DNA from: Bolinopsis microptera
Taxonomy: Eukaryota; Ctenophora; Tentaculata; Lobata; Bolinopsidae
DNA length: 64,000 nt
NCBI RefSeq assembly: GCF_026151205.1
Contig: NC_087076.1
Location: 19,275,919-19,339,918, forward strand
Reading direction: 5' to 3'
In this document: positions 11,411 through 26,256 of the stretch, piece by piece
Numbering within the stretch: the first letter of the stretch is position 1
How the letters are laid out: each line of letters opens with the position of its first letter
The notes under the pieces: generated by a model
Told to the model about the DNA's origin: nothing
The model's input: only the letters and a program-made list of their open reading frames with translations
Database searches by the model: none
Position numbers and translations under genes: made by a program

Positions 11411-12111
11411 TATGTAATCATTGTTTTTAACCTATTTACGATTTCGTATAATTTTTTGTGACAATGTAAACATCAACTGATCTTAACTTGCATCAACTAC
11501 ATTGTCATCATGTAAAGTTTTCCCGCCTTTCAAACCAAAATCAGATATAAATAATTCGCCCAAAATTTTAAATTCCATATATTGTGACAGAATTAACCTC
11601 ATTTCCCAATAACCAAGTGCCTGTATTAGCTAACTATTCAAAGCAATATATTTTAGGGCTATGATTGGTACTCCGTACTTTGTAGATCAACCATCAAATA
11701 ATGAGTAAAAAGGGTTTTGAGGACACCTCACAGTAGAATAGAGGTATGGTATTCTGAGTGTGACAAAGTTACCCAAATATTGCCTTGTAACCGTTCGATC
11801 CGTGCCCTTTAACCAATTTTGTATCATAATTGTTAGATTGACCTAATCTACTATGTTTCAGACCAAGGAATGATAATTAGACAACTGCAGTTAACTAAGT
11901 CACACAAAATGTGACATTTGAAACATTATAGTGCCTAACAACAATAGATTTTCTTTCTGAGCAGTGCATATGGGAGTATGGGTTACGTGGCTAATGTTCA
12001 GAACTTCTAAACGTGCTAGGTTAATAGATGTCAAAATTAAGCCACTATCGTCAAAAACGCTATTATTTTTGTTTACCAATATCCTCAAACTCAAATGAAC
12101 GTGTCCATATA

Positions 12112-13188
12112 GGAATACAAGGAACACAAGGAATACAAATTCAAAATCTTAAGTTACAACAGTAACTGTTAAGATAATAACAATATCATAAGATTTAGAT
12201 TTATAATATTTTTATTTTAATATAATTTACTAAAAAGAAAAAGAAAGATTTTTTAAATAAATATTTTGTTTACAGTCCCCTTGTTAATGCTTGAGCCAGA
12301 AAGTCCACATACCGATATAGATAATTTCAGTACTTTGCGCTTTTAACCAGATATATTCAGTTGATTCTAATTTAATTATCATTGAATTGCGGTTAGGTTC
12401 TTCCATATTTTTAAAAATTTTATGATTTTGGGCCCACAGGTTTCTTGATTTAATGTCCTCTAAGACTGATGAAATGTTAGCTCTGCACAACCAGTGAAAT
12501 AATTTCCCTACGATTCAACTGTCGGTGAATTAATGTCACATTTGAAGGCCTATTGCAAGTGCCTTAGGTATAGCACAAAACTCCAGGAGTCCAGGGGCTG
12601 GAAGTAAAATTAATGTCAAAATAAGACCCTGAGAGTTTAGGCCGAACTGAAGTTTATTCAGGTTTGTTAATGAGTCAGGCATTGACTCATTGAATTTCGA
12701 TCTATGCCTTTTCTCTCCAACACTACTCAGTCTAAATTTAGAAAATGTAGCAGACTTCATGTTTACGTGGAATGTTTACTCTCTTTAACACACCACACGA
12801 AAGTGTTCACATTCCATTCGAAAGTAGACACGTACGGAAAATAAATTGCGTGAGCCCGTTAGTTTGTGTAGGTTTAGTTGCAGAATCGGGTAACTTTCTG
12901 TATGCGAATAATTTTGCAGTTAAAATCAGAATAATTGCGTGATCACACAATTCGCGATATTATGTCAGACCTAAAAGTTCAAATATTGAAATACCGCTCT
13001 TGTACAGTTGTCCTTTAAAAGTAAAATACAATTTTTAAGTAAAATAAAATAAGAAAAACGGACCCTGAAAATATATCTACGCTATTATCAATCTACGAAA
13101 TTCGTCGCATGTCATCAGTCATGTCAAATCTTGATTAGGAGATACCTACCTTGAGATTAGCAAGTTATTATGTTTCTCAACATTTCAG
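12112..13188. other. Region upstream of the ABCB exons; no exon recognised
   Basis: I looked on the + strand for the expected upstream transmembrane exons of an ABCB protein and found none. The frames at 12284-12490 and 12536-12760 (minus) do not look like protein families I know. Confidence 0.4.
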
Positions 13189-16309
<3,121 letters not shown>

Positions 16310-16566
16310 CATACTTTAAAGAGCTAACATACTTCAAGATTTAGATTAATGAGATATTATTTGCTTGCTGTGCAGTTGGCTGGAGAGACTGGACTGTTGA
16401 GGATTGCACTTGTTCTAGAGAGTGTAGAAAAAGAGATTTGAGATGTCTAGGAAAGCAGGAAAATAGACGCAGTTGTCTGTAAGAGATGTAACTTAATGCA
16501 ACTTAATTTGTATGGTACCTGCAACTTAATTTGTATGGTACCTGTTATAGCAGGTATGTTTTGAGA
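16310..16566 (+). other. Probable 3' UTR of the ABCB gene
   Basis: It contains two short direct duplications: GAGCTAACATACTT at 16303 and 16320, and a 23-bp unit (CAACTTAATTTGTATGGTAC...) within about 16499-16545. No AATAAA is seen close to the stop. Confidence 0.4.
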
Positions 16567-16708
16567 CAGAAGTAACTACCCACACGCAACCTTTTAATAA
16601 CTCACGTAATTCGTATCAGAATTGTTCAAAAATTTCAGAGAAATTCTAATACGAATTACTTTAGTTATTAAAGGGTTGCGTGTGGGTAGTTACTTCTGGG
16701 CCACCCTG
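16567..16708. mobile_element. Mariner-type MITE
   Basis: Long terminal inverted repeats: CAGAAGTAACTACCCACACG starts at 16567 and its complement ends the element, followed by GGGCCACCCTG and TA at 16709. The right end CAGGGTGGCCCAGAAGTAAC (minus strand) has the look of Tc1/mariner termini; the outer 9-10 bp of the left end are lost. A half copy is present at 45845-45895. Confidence 0.7.
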
Positions 16709-16710
16709 TA

Positions 16711-19093
16711 TGATGAATTTTAATGAATTTATCGGAACCAAAAATGTTGGCAATATTTTATTGTATATCTAGTGCAACAGTTCAATACTTATGATAATAA
16801 TCCAGTTTCAATTAATTTCAATTTTAACTCGACAATTGTTTAATCGTTATTACCACAGAAAGACTGGTTGTATAAATTATAAAATTAAAAGTAGGATTTT
16901 ATAACGTTGAACTTGTATAGATGTTGAATGGATTATGTTTTTATATACTTGCTGTACAATTTAAAATTGACAATGTACATTTATCATGACTATGAAAAAA
17001 TATAGTTAGACTATAATGATTCTGGTGTGATGATTTGTCAGTGTTATTAACCACGGTACTAATTATAAGACAGGTGTTAGTTAATGCAAGTACCGGGCAA
17101 TAATCACCTTTCCCATGTCAATGATATTTAGTACTTTATTTCCTCCAAGAAATTATTAATTTAGAGCTCCTTTTGACTTGGCTAGAACTATACATGGGAG
17201 GCCCCGGTTATACAAAGAGAGTCTATCGAGCGCCTTAAAATTTGCTTTTAGGGAAATTCTTCATGCTAATTCGTATTTCATTCTTCATGGTATTGTGAAT
17301 TTAATCAAGACTTTCAATTTTGTTGGGTTGACACAAATTGATACAACAATGTAGAGCAAGAATATTGATCGACTAATAGTAGTACATTTAATGTACAAAA
17401 ACCTTATTACTAAAAAATTATCATATAACAATGGAAGTAAGATTTTTGTACTATACTAATTAATTGACACGGGAAAACATCTTCTCATAACCTATTTAAT
17501 GGAAATATCTTTGTCTCTAAATCTATGATGGTGCAATCACCTTTCAAAGTCTCTAAGCAATGGTGCAGGTGGAATGGAGTATCACAGTGTCTCGACCTTT
17601 AACAGGTTGGCCGTCACGAATTGTGGAGGAAGTCTGGTCTGAAAACAATATCTTTTAACTATCGTGTTCAAACAATTTATAACGTAGCCAACTGGAAAAC
17701 TACTTTAAACTTGCACGTGTAAATATTAATATAAAAGGAAATGTCGAGTCTTACTCTATAATACAACAATTAATTAATTAAAATGGAATATATCTATTAT
17801 AGCAAGTAACAACACGGTATTAGCAGGAATTTTCGTGGATATGTGACCTGGAAAACGACAACGTAATTTTGTACAATAGATATTAATTGAGAATAAGGAA
17901 CTACGATAATCAACTACATTTTTATTATTCTTAGATCTAGCATGCTGAGACTAATAAATTAAGACAAAGAACTTACTGGATTATTGCGACTAGCAAGCTT
18001 ATCAAAACATAACGTGGCCGGTCCAAGTATCTGAACAACCCTATCGACTGTGCTGACCTAAAACTGACTCTTTCTCCTATTGTCATCCCCATGTATCGTC
18101 TCCGAACCTCACAGAGTCCTGAGTCTGCTGCTCATTATCGTTAAACTCTGCCGCTCATTATCCATTTTTACGATCCATAGACCACCGTCTGAGACTGTGA
18201 TTATAGGCTGATCTGCTATCAGGTGTTCTTTTGTGGTGTTCTGATTGGACACCTCCATGGAATGTCATCAACCGTGTCGAATTGTCGCTTCGTTAAACAC
18301 AAAAATATTTGTTTGTTAATCAAACTTAAGCCTCTTCTCTAATTCAGTTACACTTCTTATATAAATGATCTGCTAAACTTAAAGAGACATATCTTAAACA
18401 TAAAATCATTCAAGCACAGAATGACTGCAAATTTTCGAGGTTCATTATACTAGATAAATATTAATGAACATCAAAAACTTTTCGGATAGAATCAATAAGT
18501 ATATTGATGATAATTATTAGACAGAACCCATGATCAAAATTCCCGTAATAATATGGCAACTATAAACATTCTGTTACTTAAATATCACACCAGTCATCGT
18601 TAATACATTTTAATAATGTATTTTAATGTAAATTTCCAATTTTCAAGACTACCCAAATTTGCTCACAAAAAAATTAATTTGGTACAATACAGTGAATGTA
18701 GTGGTCAGAATATCCACAAATTTGTTCATCTAAAGATAATACCCTAATATGTTATTGTACGCTTTAAGAACCCAAAATTAACATTAAATCATATTGTTCA
18801 CGTCCACTCCAGTGGTCACAGGTCAGGAATTTATCCGATAGGATGGTGTTGAGAGATGACCATGCTTTTATCTTCCTTGAAATTCCTTGGCGTACCCTGC
18901 TGACTGAAAATAAATAGGAATCAAAGTATAGCAGGAATAATAAAATCCAATCCAGTGCAAATATCGGCTACAAGTACAACAATGAACATAATATTGCTAT
19001 GAAGATAAGGCAATAGCGAAACGTTTCAATGCATACTTCTCTAATATACAATATAGCAACCAACCTCAAATCAGGTATAAAAAAGAAGCATCT
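16711..19093. other. Intergenic AT-rich region
   Basis: No gene that I can support. A minus-strand 49-codon ORF at 18258-18109 starts ATGG and ends next to a donor-like GTGAGG. Acceptor-like sites precede short minus-strand frames near 17640 and 18906. They do not assemble into one convincing protein. Confidence 0.3.
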
Positions 19094-19250
19094 AAGGGGT
19101 CGTTCACATATTACGTAATCATTTTTTGAAACATTTTTCCCCCCCCCCCCCCCCCTCCGTACTCAGTTTTACAAACAGCTATTATGTCAAAATTACACTA
19201 GCGTAATCATTCGGAAACCCCCCCCCCCCCTCAGCTGATTACGTAATATG

Positions 19251-21554
19251 GAATTAAACTGGAATTAAACTGGAATTAAACTTGAAATTACCAAGGAGAA
19301 CACTAACGGACTCGTTTTGGCTATACATCAATTCATAAATAAGTTCATATATGAAACAAAAGCCGAATAAAAGTATGAAAATAAAATCTTAAAATTTAAC
19401 CGCGTTACAATATCACGAAGTGGAAATAAAATCAAATATAATACTATAATTTAAATGCTAATAGAAATTCTGGATGTGTGCATAAAAGCAAGTCCAAGGA
19501 GATATGTTAAACTACATAAGGTGATGAGACGTTGAAGGAGATGAGTAGGGGACGTGAAGCGAGGATTAGGACTTAATCATAGGATTTCGAAGGTTTGAAG
19601 AGTCTGTTAGGTGGTGATTGCTAGGACTTCATAGGAGGTGATAACTAGGACTTCTTTTCAGGAGGATGTCGAAGGTGAAAGGATTCTGTGAGGTACTTTC
19701 CAAATTCAGTAGCATGGAATGAGTTCATGATGGCCCCATATTCTTTGAGCATTATGAGGCTTTTAAGGTTGTCTGAGAGGTTGGACCGGAGGGAGTTGTA
19801 GCTGGGGCATTCATTTATAACGTGGTCCTCGGTTTCAAGGATAGGTGTTTCAAAGAATGGTAGTTCTTCGAAGAACCGCATGACGTCGGTGTCTGAGGAG
19901 CAGCAAAAGCGACATGTTTTCAGTGCTGTGTTGTAGCGATCTCCAGTGTAGCGACCTTTCTCAATCCTCAGATCGTGACTGCTAGATCGAAGTTTTGCAA
20001 TGTTAGCTCTTTTGACCCTGCATGGGAGCTGTAAGTACAGTTCTTCACCAAACTCAGCTTTGACCACAGTGTAGAATGAAATTTTAGGCTGGTTGTGAAG
20101 ATCCTTCTTCCAGTGGTTGACAAATGTTTCGTGTATGTGTTCACGAGCCGCAAGGGTGTGGGGTAGGTGTGGCTTAGCGACAGTGCTCGTCTTGATGATA
20201 GTAGACCATGCATCATACCAGGTAAGGTTCAGTTGTTTCTGTTCCTGAAATGTATGGTGCAAGAGGGTGTTCACGTTACCTACAACCGCTTGTGATGCTC
20301 TACAGAAGTAGGCAATACATTGAGGGAGGACGGTTACTGTCCAGGGGGTTCTACCTGTATCTCCGTAGCAGAAGTTGTTATTTGCCTTTTTGTGGACACC
20401 CAATATCCATTTAAGAATTTTCAAGTGAGTAGTTTCAAGAGCATCTTTTGCTGCTGCTTTGGGAAGACTCGCTTCTTGATTTTTTGAGAGGATGGCTTTC
20501 ACGATGTTGGTTGATGGCAGCCAAATAGGGCATCCATATGTGGCCACTGGCTTGACTAAGCTATCAATGAGTTTTAGCATCGTGCTAGTGGTAAGGGCTC
20601 TCGTGTCAATAGTTCGTCTCAGAGAGAAGAATGAGCGAAGAGCTTTCTTCCTAAGTTCATCGATTGCTTGCTTGAAGGAACCGTTCAGGGAGAACTGGAT
20701 TCCTAGATAGCAGTATTTTCTGACGGGTGCGATGTCCAAGTTGCCTAGTTTGAAGCCGTAAGCACATTTCAGTATTCGTGAGCTTGTGTTAAAGACCATC
20801 ACGCTGGTTTTGTTGATATTCACAGACAGCTCCCACTTTTCAGCATAGTCATGCAAGCAATTGAGCAGTTTCTGTAAGCTGCCCGCATCCAGCGCTAAGA
20901 GTACCAGGTCATCTGCCCATAGGAGGTGACTTACTTTTACACCGTTTAATAAAGGTACATCCAATTCCTCGATTTGTTCAAGTCTGATCGAGAGCTCGTG
21001 GATATAGAGTTTGAAGAGCTCGGGAGACATTAGGTGTCCTTGTTCTGTGCCGATGGTGACGTCAATGGCTGCGGATAGCTTTTGAATCAGCTTGACTCGG
21101 GTTGAAGAGTTCTTGTACATGTGGCTGATGCAGTCGAAGAATTTGCCTGTTATGCCCATGTTTCCCAGCTTGAACAGGAGTGCTTCCCTGCATACGCTAT
21201 CGAAAGCCTTGCGGTAGTCGACAAAGCAGGCAAAAAGTCGCTTCTTCTCTTTCTTGGTGTATTTCTCAATAATGGTATTCAAGGTGAGTAAGTGGTCGTT
21301 ACATTGGGCTCCCCTCCTGAATCCAAGTTGATACGGTCGGTCCGGACAGGCTGTTTCTCTAAATTCGATCAGCCGTTTAAGGAGAAGGTTCGAGAAGAGT
21401 TTGCCGAGACAGCTCCCAATAGTAATAGCCCGATAGTTATCAGGGTTTTGCCGGTCACCCTTTTTATGGAGGGGAGTTGTGATCGAGTTGTTCCAGGGGT
21501 AAGTTCCATGCTGGAGGCAGGCATTAAAGAGTTTTACCACGACGAGTTGAAGTG
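19251..21554 (-). mobile_element. 5'-truncated LINE (non-LTR retrotransposon)
   Basis: Target duplications of 6 bp (AATATG) flank the element. Its 3' end (left side) carries three copies of GGAATTAAACT, a short tandem tail rather than poly-A. It encodes the reverse transcriptase ORF at 19645-21540 and lacks an endonuclease, consistent with truncation during target-primed reverse transcription. Confidence 0.85.
19645..21540 (-). CDS. LINE reverse transcriptase, C-terminal 631 residues
   Basis: The frame is open to the truncated 5' end, and its first codon is GTG, so no true start is present. RT blocks in order: HKKGDRQNPDNYRAIT (25-40), FVDYRKAFDSV (106-116), GTEQGHLMSPELF (164-176) and the catalytic box LLWADDLVLL (206-215) with both aspartates. 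A thumb and connector region follows. The C-terminus has a CxxC...H...C pattern (CRFC ... EDHVINEC, about 536-577), a zinc-knuckle-like motif common at LINE ORF2 ends. No stop or frameshift interrupts it, so the insertion is probably young. The clade was not determined; the box order and terminal zinc motif suggest the jockey/I/CR1 group. Confidence 0.88.
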   Translation of the reverse strand: MVKLFNACLQHGTYPWNNSITTPLHKKGDRQNPDNYRAITIGSCLGKLFSNLLLKRLIEFRETACPDRPYQLGFRRGAQCNDHLLTLNTIIEKYTKKEKKRLFACFVDYRKAFDSVCREALLFKLGNMGITGKFFDCISHMYKNSSTRVKLIQKLSAAIDVTIGTEQGHLMSPELFKLYIHELSIRLEQIEELDVPLLNGVKVSHLLWADDLVLLALDAGSLQKLLNCLHDYAEKWELSVNINKTSVMVFNTSSRILKCAYGFKLGNLDIAPVRKYCYLGIQFSLNGSFKQAIDELRKKALRSFFSLRRTIDTRALTTSTMLKLIDSLVKPVATYGCPIWLPSTNIVKAILSKNQEASLPKAAAKDALETTHLKILKWILGVHKKANNNFCYGDTGRTPWTVTVLPQCIAYFCRASQAVVGNVNTLLHHTFQEQKQLNLTWYDAWSTIIKTSTVAKPHLPHTLAAREHIHETFVNHWKKDLHNQPKISFYTVVKAEFGEELYLQLPCRVKRANIAKLRSSSHDLRIEKGRYTGDRYNTALKTCRFCCSSDTDVMRFFEELPFFETPILETEDHVINECPSYNSLRSNLSDNLKSLIMLKEYGAIMNSFHATEFGKYLTESFHLRHPPEKKS

Positions 21555-21590
21555 AATATGTGAACGACCCCTAATAGTTATGGATCCTTT

Positions 21591-21905
21591 ATGCCGAGGC
21601 AAAGTGAAAATGCTATCCACCTGAAAGCTGTAAGTACTGAAGAAGTATCTCAAATCATAGGGAAACCGAAAAACAAGACAACCCTAGACACTAAAATGTC
21701 TGCTCTCAAGTTAGCATCATCAAGTAGTTCCAGATTTAACAGTACACTAGCTCATATATTATCTGCCTCACTCAATGACATGAATGAGGGCATATTTCCT
21801 ACCCAGCTAAAGCTGGCGCGTGTCGTACCTATGGCTATTCACAAAGGTGGACTCACTTATAGAACTGATGTGGCTAATTTCGCTGTTTCCCTACAGTTCC
21901 CTCCG
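21591..21905 (+). pseudogene. LINE reverse transcriptase relic (N-terminal RT)
   Basis: The + strand frame resembles the start of a LINE RT domain: a KPKNKTTLDTKMSALKLA segment matching the usual K-x-x-GPDGI...LK region, then LKLARVVPMAIHKGG matching LKxAxVxPIxKKG, then a corrupted NYRPISL (DVANFAVSLQF). It then runs out of similarity. It is unrelated in orientation to the LINE at 19251-21554. Confidence 0.65.
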
Positions 21906-21929
21906 GAACAGTCTGACTCTCAATCCTAG

Positions 21930-22609
21930 CTCGCTGGTTGGAAACTGGTTTAGGTTAAAGTGTGTGGAGTAGTCTTTAACAGATACTGAAGTTAAGTGGA
22001 GCTGTTCAGGACGCCACTGTAGTCGATATGGCCTGCTGTTACGCAGCAAAGCAGCTGTAAAACCAACAGGTACATTTTAGAGTTTGAGAAATGTGATGGT
22101 TGAAGAAAGACTGCGCTTTTAAATTAAATGTATAAAACAATTGAAATATATTGTAGCAGATCTTTAGGAAATTAGTGTAAGATTTTGTATAAAGAATAGC
22201 AACTGAGGCCGAGGTGTCAAATCATGTCGGTTAAAATTTGATAATATTTAACCGCCCTACCATCTGCCGATTTGATAAATTAATCAACTTGGTGAACAAT
22301 CGTACCATTTCACCGTTGCTATGTGTTTTCATTGGGGACAGCTACATTACATAAAACGCTGAAGTAATATTTCAGCTATAATGCCTTTTAGTTTTACGGT
22401 TTTGGATTTTTTAAAATTTTGTCTCTACCAAACTGCAGTTTTACTGGTACTTCACCCATACTAAAATACTACAGTACTACTACAGTACTACTACAGTACT
22501 ACTATAGTACTACTACAGTTATACTACTACAGTACTACTACATGTACAGTACTACTACAGTACTACTACAGTACTACTACTACTGAGATACTAGTAAATA
22601 GGAAAGATC
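21930..22609. repeat. Intergenic with a CTACTACAGTA microsatellite
   Basis: 22469-22587 is an imperfect CTACTACAGTA microsatellite. The rest shows no recognisable feature. Confidence 0.8.
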
Positions 22610-23625
22610 AGTCTTGGAGGATGAAGGAGGTTTGGAATAGCTCATGTAATGTCCGCATAATCTCATAATACCTCTGCGCGAAGTGGGCAGTGGCTAACGG
22701 AGAGGAAGGGGCGTCTAAAATGACGTAATCTCATGTAAATGATCCCCAGGAATATTTTCTGCCGTCTTTATTGTGGCTCCAAAAAGGATAGCACAACTAC
22801 CTAAGGATAAAGCCGCATCAATGACCAAAAATACTCGCTTTATTCCACGACTAATGGTGCAGCACGATTCAGTATATCACTTTTCGTCCTATTCCTAAAA
22901 ATAGCCCTGCTTGAACATTGAAGAAACCGATCAGATTTTAGATCATTTTTATTTCTTGCCGCGCGCCAATAGCTGCCCCTCAACAAAAAATATAATGAGC
23001 AAAAAACTACATTATATTTATTATCTATATATTTATCTATATATTATAAATATATTTATTATATTATCTATATATTTATTTATCGCAGCTGCCCTCAGAA
23101 GCATCCGGATTAACTTGAATAACCCTGGAATAGTCTCCACGATGAGCCGTTCCTTCTCCGGACAAAAGACTTGGTGTATTTTGAATTTGAATTTAAATAT
23201 GCGTATATAGAGTGAGGGGCCTTGTGGCGGTTCGGTCTAGTTAGCTGGCATCATGAATAACAGCTGTGATCATTAAAATATGACCGCCTCCAGCAATAAT
23301 GACGACAACTCTTTAGCTTAGAAGAATATTTTTATTTTGCAGTAGTCTAACTTCAACTGTTCAAGAGTTTTCTAAAAACCGAGAAAAGGTGCCATTTCTA
23401 AAAAGGGTCCGTTCGTTTCGTTTGTCCAGCAAATGTCCAGACGTCCATATGACGTAACATCGATGAAGATTGAAGATTGTAGAAATAGAGTAGGTTCCAT
23501 GCCACAAAAATGAAAAAAAAGCTTATCTGCCCCAATACTTTCATTTTCTTTTGCATGGAAATTGATAGGGCTTAGATAAACAGCAGCTAGTGTTATTATT
23601 CCGGACAAGAAATCTGAGGTTTGTG

Positions 23626-23885
23626 CAGTGGCGTAACGAAGGGCCCCGCTGACCCCTCTGTGCGGGGGGGGGGGGGGGGGGGGGGGCCAAATCGTCGTTT
23701 GAATGTGGGACAATTTCGAAAACTTAACTAAAGTACTAGCAAAACTGTGCGTTTTGCTCTAGATATACACTATCTAAAATCACCTAATTTGTTCAATTTT
23801 AGGGAGGGGCAACAAAAGGGGAGGGGCGCCGACAGGGGGCGCTTTTTCGGCGGGGGTGGCGCCAACAGGCAACGTTACGCCATTG
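23626..23885. mobile_element. hAT-type MITE with 8-bp target duplication
   Basis: Ends CAGTGGCGTAACG and CGTTACGCCATTG are inverted repeats. The flanks GGTTTGTG at 23618-23625 and 23886-23893 are identical. The duplicate copy near 32200-32215 (CTTATCTTTGTGAGTGGC) lacks the element. The interior has a G-run and GC-rich repeats but no coding. Confidence 0.88.
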
Positions 23886-24561
23886 GGTTTGTGAGTGGCT
23901 GAGCTACTTCTTAGAGCGGAGAGGTGTGTTTTTAGTAGTTTTAAAGGTCACCACGACCGTTATTTCTACAGAATGAAAACCACTCGTATAAAACTTGGTT
24001 GCCATGAGTCTATAATATAATACGTATTGGACGAAGGGACACTCAGGGCGCTATAAATGTAGACTGAGGTCACTTGTCAGATACCTCTTTAACGAGAACA
24101 AGTCTTTAAACCAAGCTGTTGTTAATGTTACAGTTAAGCAGGAAAAACCGGCCTAAAGATTACTCAGCTGACTGTTAATATTATAAAGTGTGTGAGATCA
24201 TCATATTTTGGGAAGGACATTAGGCAACCCTTGCTTTAACAGAATAATGATTCTTGCTTTAATCATGTCTACGTAGAATTTGTTTTTCTTATCGGAGCAT
24301 TAGCTCACGCGATAGCTCACATTGTACTTGAAATGAACACATATCTATATCACATCAAATTCCGAAAACAAGGTCATTATATTTATTATCTTGGCTGTAT
24401 AATTATGAGCGTTACGTCGAATTTGGTTATATAAAAAGATAAAAGCTGAAATGTCAGAAATGATGTCAGTTAACTGTAATTTGTGATTTTTCCTTTTAAG
24501 GGTACATTGTCATTAGGGAACTTATGTGCAGTTATTGTAGAAATGTAGGTTACAAGATTCG

Positions 24562-25517
24562 ATGGTATTGACGGTGATCAAACTGACGATCAGTTTGAGG
24601 ATAATTCTCCAGCTTTCCTTCGCTAATTTTCTCGGTAAGAGAATTTAAAATAAGATGTTTTACAAACTTATGATCCGAGGTTATACCAGGCTAAGCCCTC
24701 CAAATATTATTAGAAATGCTTTATTTATATATAGGAAATTCTTATCAATGATGAAAGGGTCTTTCGAAAAAATAAGAAAAAGGATAACACGGGACCCAAT
24801 TGATAAATTATGATCATAAATTCCAATACCGTTTTTCAACTCAGAGTGGAAGGTTCCCAAGACGAAATTTTCTTATGACCAGCACTTAAAATATTTGGAC
24901 CAAACCACACTTGCTTCACTAGACTTGGTACCTATCAACATTAAGTCTATTCTACTGATGAAACTAGAACAAACAGGTCCCTACGATCCAAACGGCGGCC
25001 GCGGCGATCTAGAGATATATTTCACGTTGTACAATCCGGATGGGAAATATCTTGCCTTCGGCAACATTTACTACAGGTAAGAAAAACGAGTTATGTTGTG
25101 GGCTATTGGAATTATTTGTCTATTAGTATTGAGGAAAACTTCATTCTGATGCATAATGGTAATGTTAAAGAACTTTTAAAATTTGATTTACTACACAGAT
25201 TTCGGGAGCACGGCGTAGATGGTGGTGGAATAGCAATTGGGATTTCCCGATATAATCGAAGATATTATAACAGTTGTATTCGCGATTACCTGGCCAACAT
25301 GGTCGCCTGGAACTTTTCTGCAGAGTCATATCGGAATAATGTTGTGGCAAATGGAACTATCAAAGTATTTACTAAAGGGAATGGTGGGAGTTTCGACCGA
25401 GGAGAGTGGATTGCAGCAGTTAAAGGAGCTACCCAAGTCATCATATCAATAGAGAAAGGGCTGAGTTATGTAAAGACTCAATACAGACGCGTAACGCAAG
25501 GTTTTACAATAACTTAA
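24562..25517 (+). CDS. Unrecognised secreted protein, copy A (3 exons, 207 aa)
   Basis: Inferred exons: 24562-24634, 24845-25076 and 25199-25517, with donors CTCG|GTAAGA and CTACAG|GTAAGA and acceptors AACTCAG|A and CACAG|A. Phases 1 and 2 match across all junctions and give 207 residues. Residues 1-22 form a hydrophobic signal peptide (ATGGTATTGACG start). The mature part, starting about WKVPKTKFSYDQ, is rich in beta-strand-like segments (LEIYFTLYNPDGKYLAFGNIYYR; WIAAVKGATQVIISI) and has a single cysteine. I recognise no family. PolyA signal AATAAA lies at 25574-25579. The paralog at 39851-40815 has the same three-exon structure. The first and last thirds are strongly conserved between copies, while the middle of exon 3 differs heavily. 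Extracellular function is an inference from the signal peptide. Confidence 0.7.
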
Positions 25518-25573
25518 ATTGTATCATTTTGTCGCTTTGACATCTAGACTTAAACTGCAGTCATTTCAAATCC

Positions 25574-25579
25574 AATAAA
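25574..25579 (+). terminator. PolyA signal of secreted-protein copy A
   Basis: AATAAA 57 bp after the stop codon; the same site is kept in copy B at 40872. Confidence 0.7.
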
Positions 25580-25620
25580 TCATTATTTATTACCACGATA
25601 AGGCCAGTTGGTAGATCACC

Positions 25621-25663
25621 GACCGGCTATAAGCCGGCTACTAACCGGCTATAAGCCGGTTAG
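25621..25663. repeat. Short tandem palindromic repeat
   Basis: Two adjacent copies of ACCGGCTATAAGCCGG, each self-complementary (CCGGCTATAAGCCGG). The block is absent from copy B of the duplication. Confidence 0.7.
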
Positions 25664-26256
25664 TACGATAAGGATAACACTAACTCCCTTATCCACTAGG
25701 AGAGGAGGACTGTGTTGGTTACCCTGACGACTGCATAGCAGCACTGCTAGGTACAGAGAATAAATAATATCATGCAGTCGCTGTAAGATACAAAGGAAAA
25801 TACTAAAGTTAAAAAAGGCTAATTTAGGTTGGGGTAGTAGTAGTACAGGTGGTACAGGGTTCAGGGGTGCCGGTTTCCGGTGTATAGGCGAGGTTAACGG
25901 CAGGGCAGGGAAATTATTTTCAACCCACGGAACAAAAAAATTAAAAACAAAAAACAGAAAAGGAAAAACAGCTGATTAACTAAGATATCGTCAACATTAG
26001 AAACTCTAATCTCAGGACTAACTCTTATACCTGTCAGGATATCTCAATCTGTTCTCAGTCGAAATTGTGGATTATTCGAAAAAAAGGTAATTATATTCAG
26101 AACGATTATGTTTGTTTGCTTATAATTGAAACCCTAATTTATCATTTTATCAGTTCGTTAAACTTTGATCGTTACTGGGTGTTACAGCTGCTCTGGTGTA
26201 ATTTGTTTTTGTAAAATTTGTCAACAGTTGACAGTTTGGTAATCTCTATCTCATCA

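Larger units (their letters stand above)
5839..12111. mobile_element. Repeat block bounded by a perfect 40-bp inverted repeat
   Basis: 5839-5878 and 12072-12111 are exact reverse complements over 40 bp (TATATGGACACG...GATATTGGTAAA). The space between them consists of diverged units that carry CTTTGTCACA on the + strand in the left part and in 10922-11410, and on the - strand from about 11455. This fits a large foldback-type or composite DNA element about 2.5 kb long before the internal foldback element (7185-10916) was inserted. No transposase is visible. A target duplication was not found. Confidence 0.6.
19096..21572. mobile_element. MITE split by a LINE insertion
   Basis: The left end AGGGGTCGTTCACATATTAC at 19096 and the right end TATGTGAACGACCCCT at 21572 are complementary. 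The MITE interior kept on the left has two C-runs (around 19139-19155 and 19219-19230) and an ATTACGTAAT core. A LINE of about 2.3 kb (19251-21554) separates the ends, flanked by AATATG on both sides (19245-19250 and 21555-21560). Confidence 0.8.

Noticed and set aside
23372-23713. 113-codon minus-strand ORF
   Set aside because: It starts in a hAT MITE and includes the translation of its G-run; it crosses an insertion junction.
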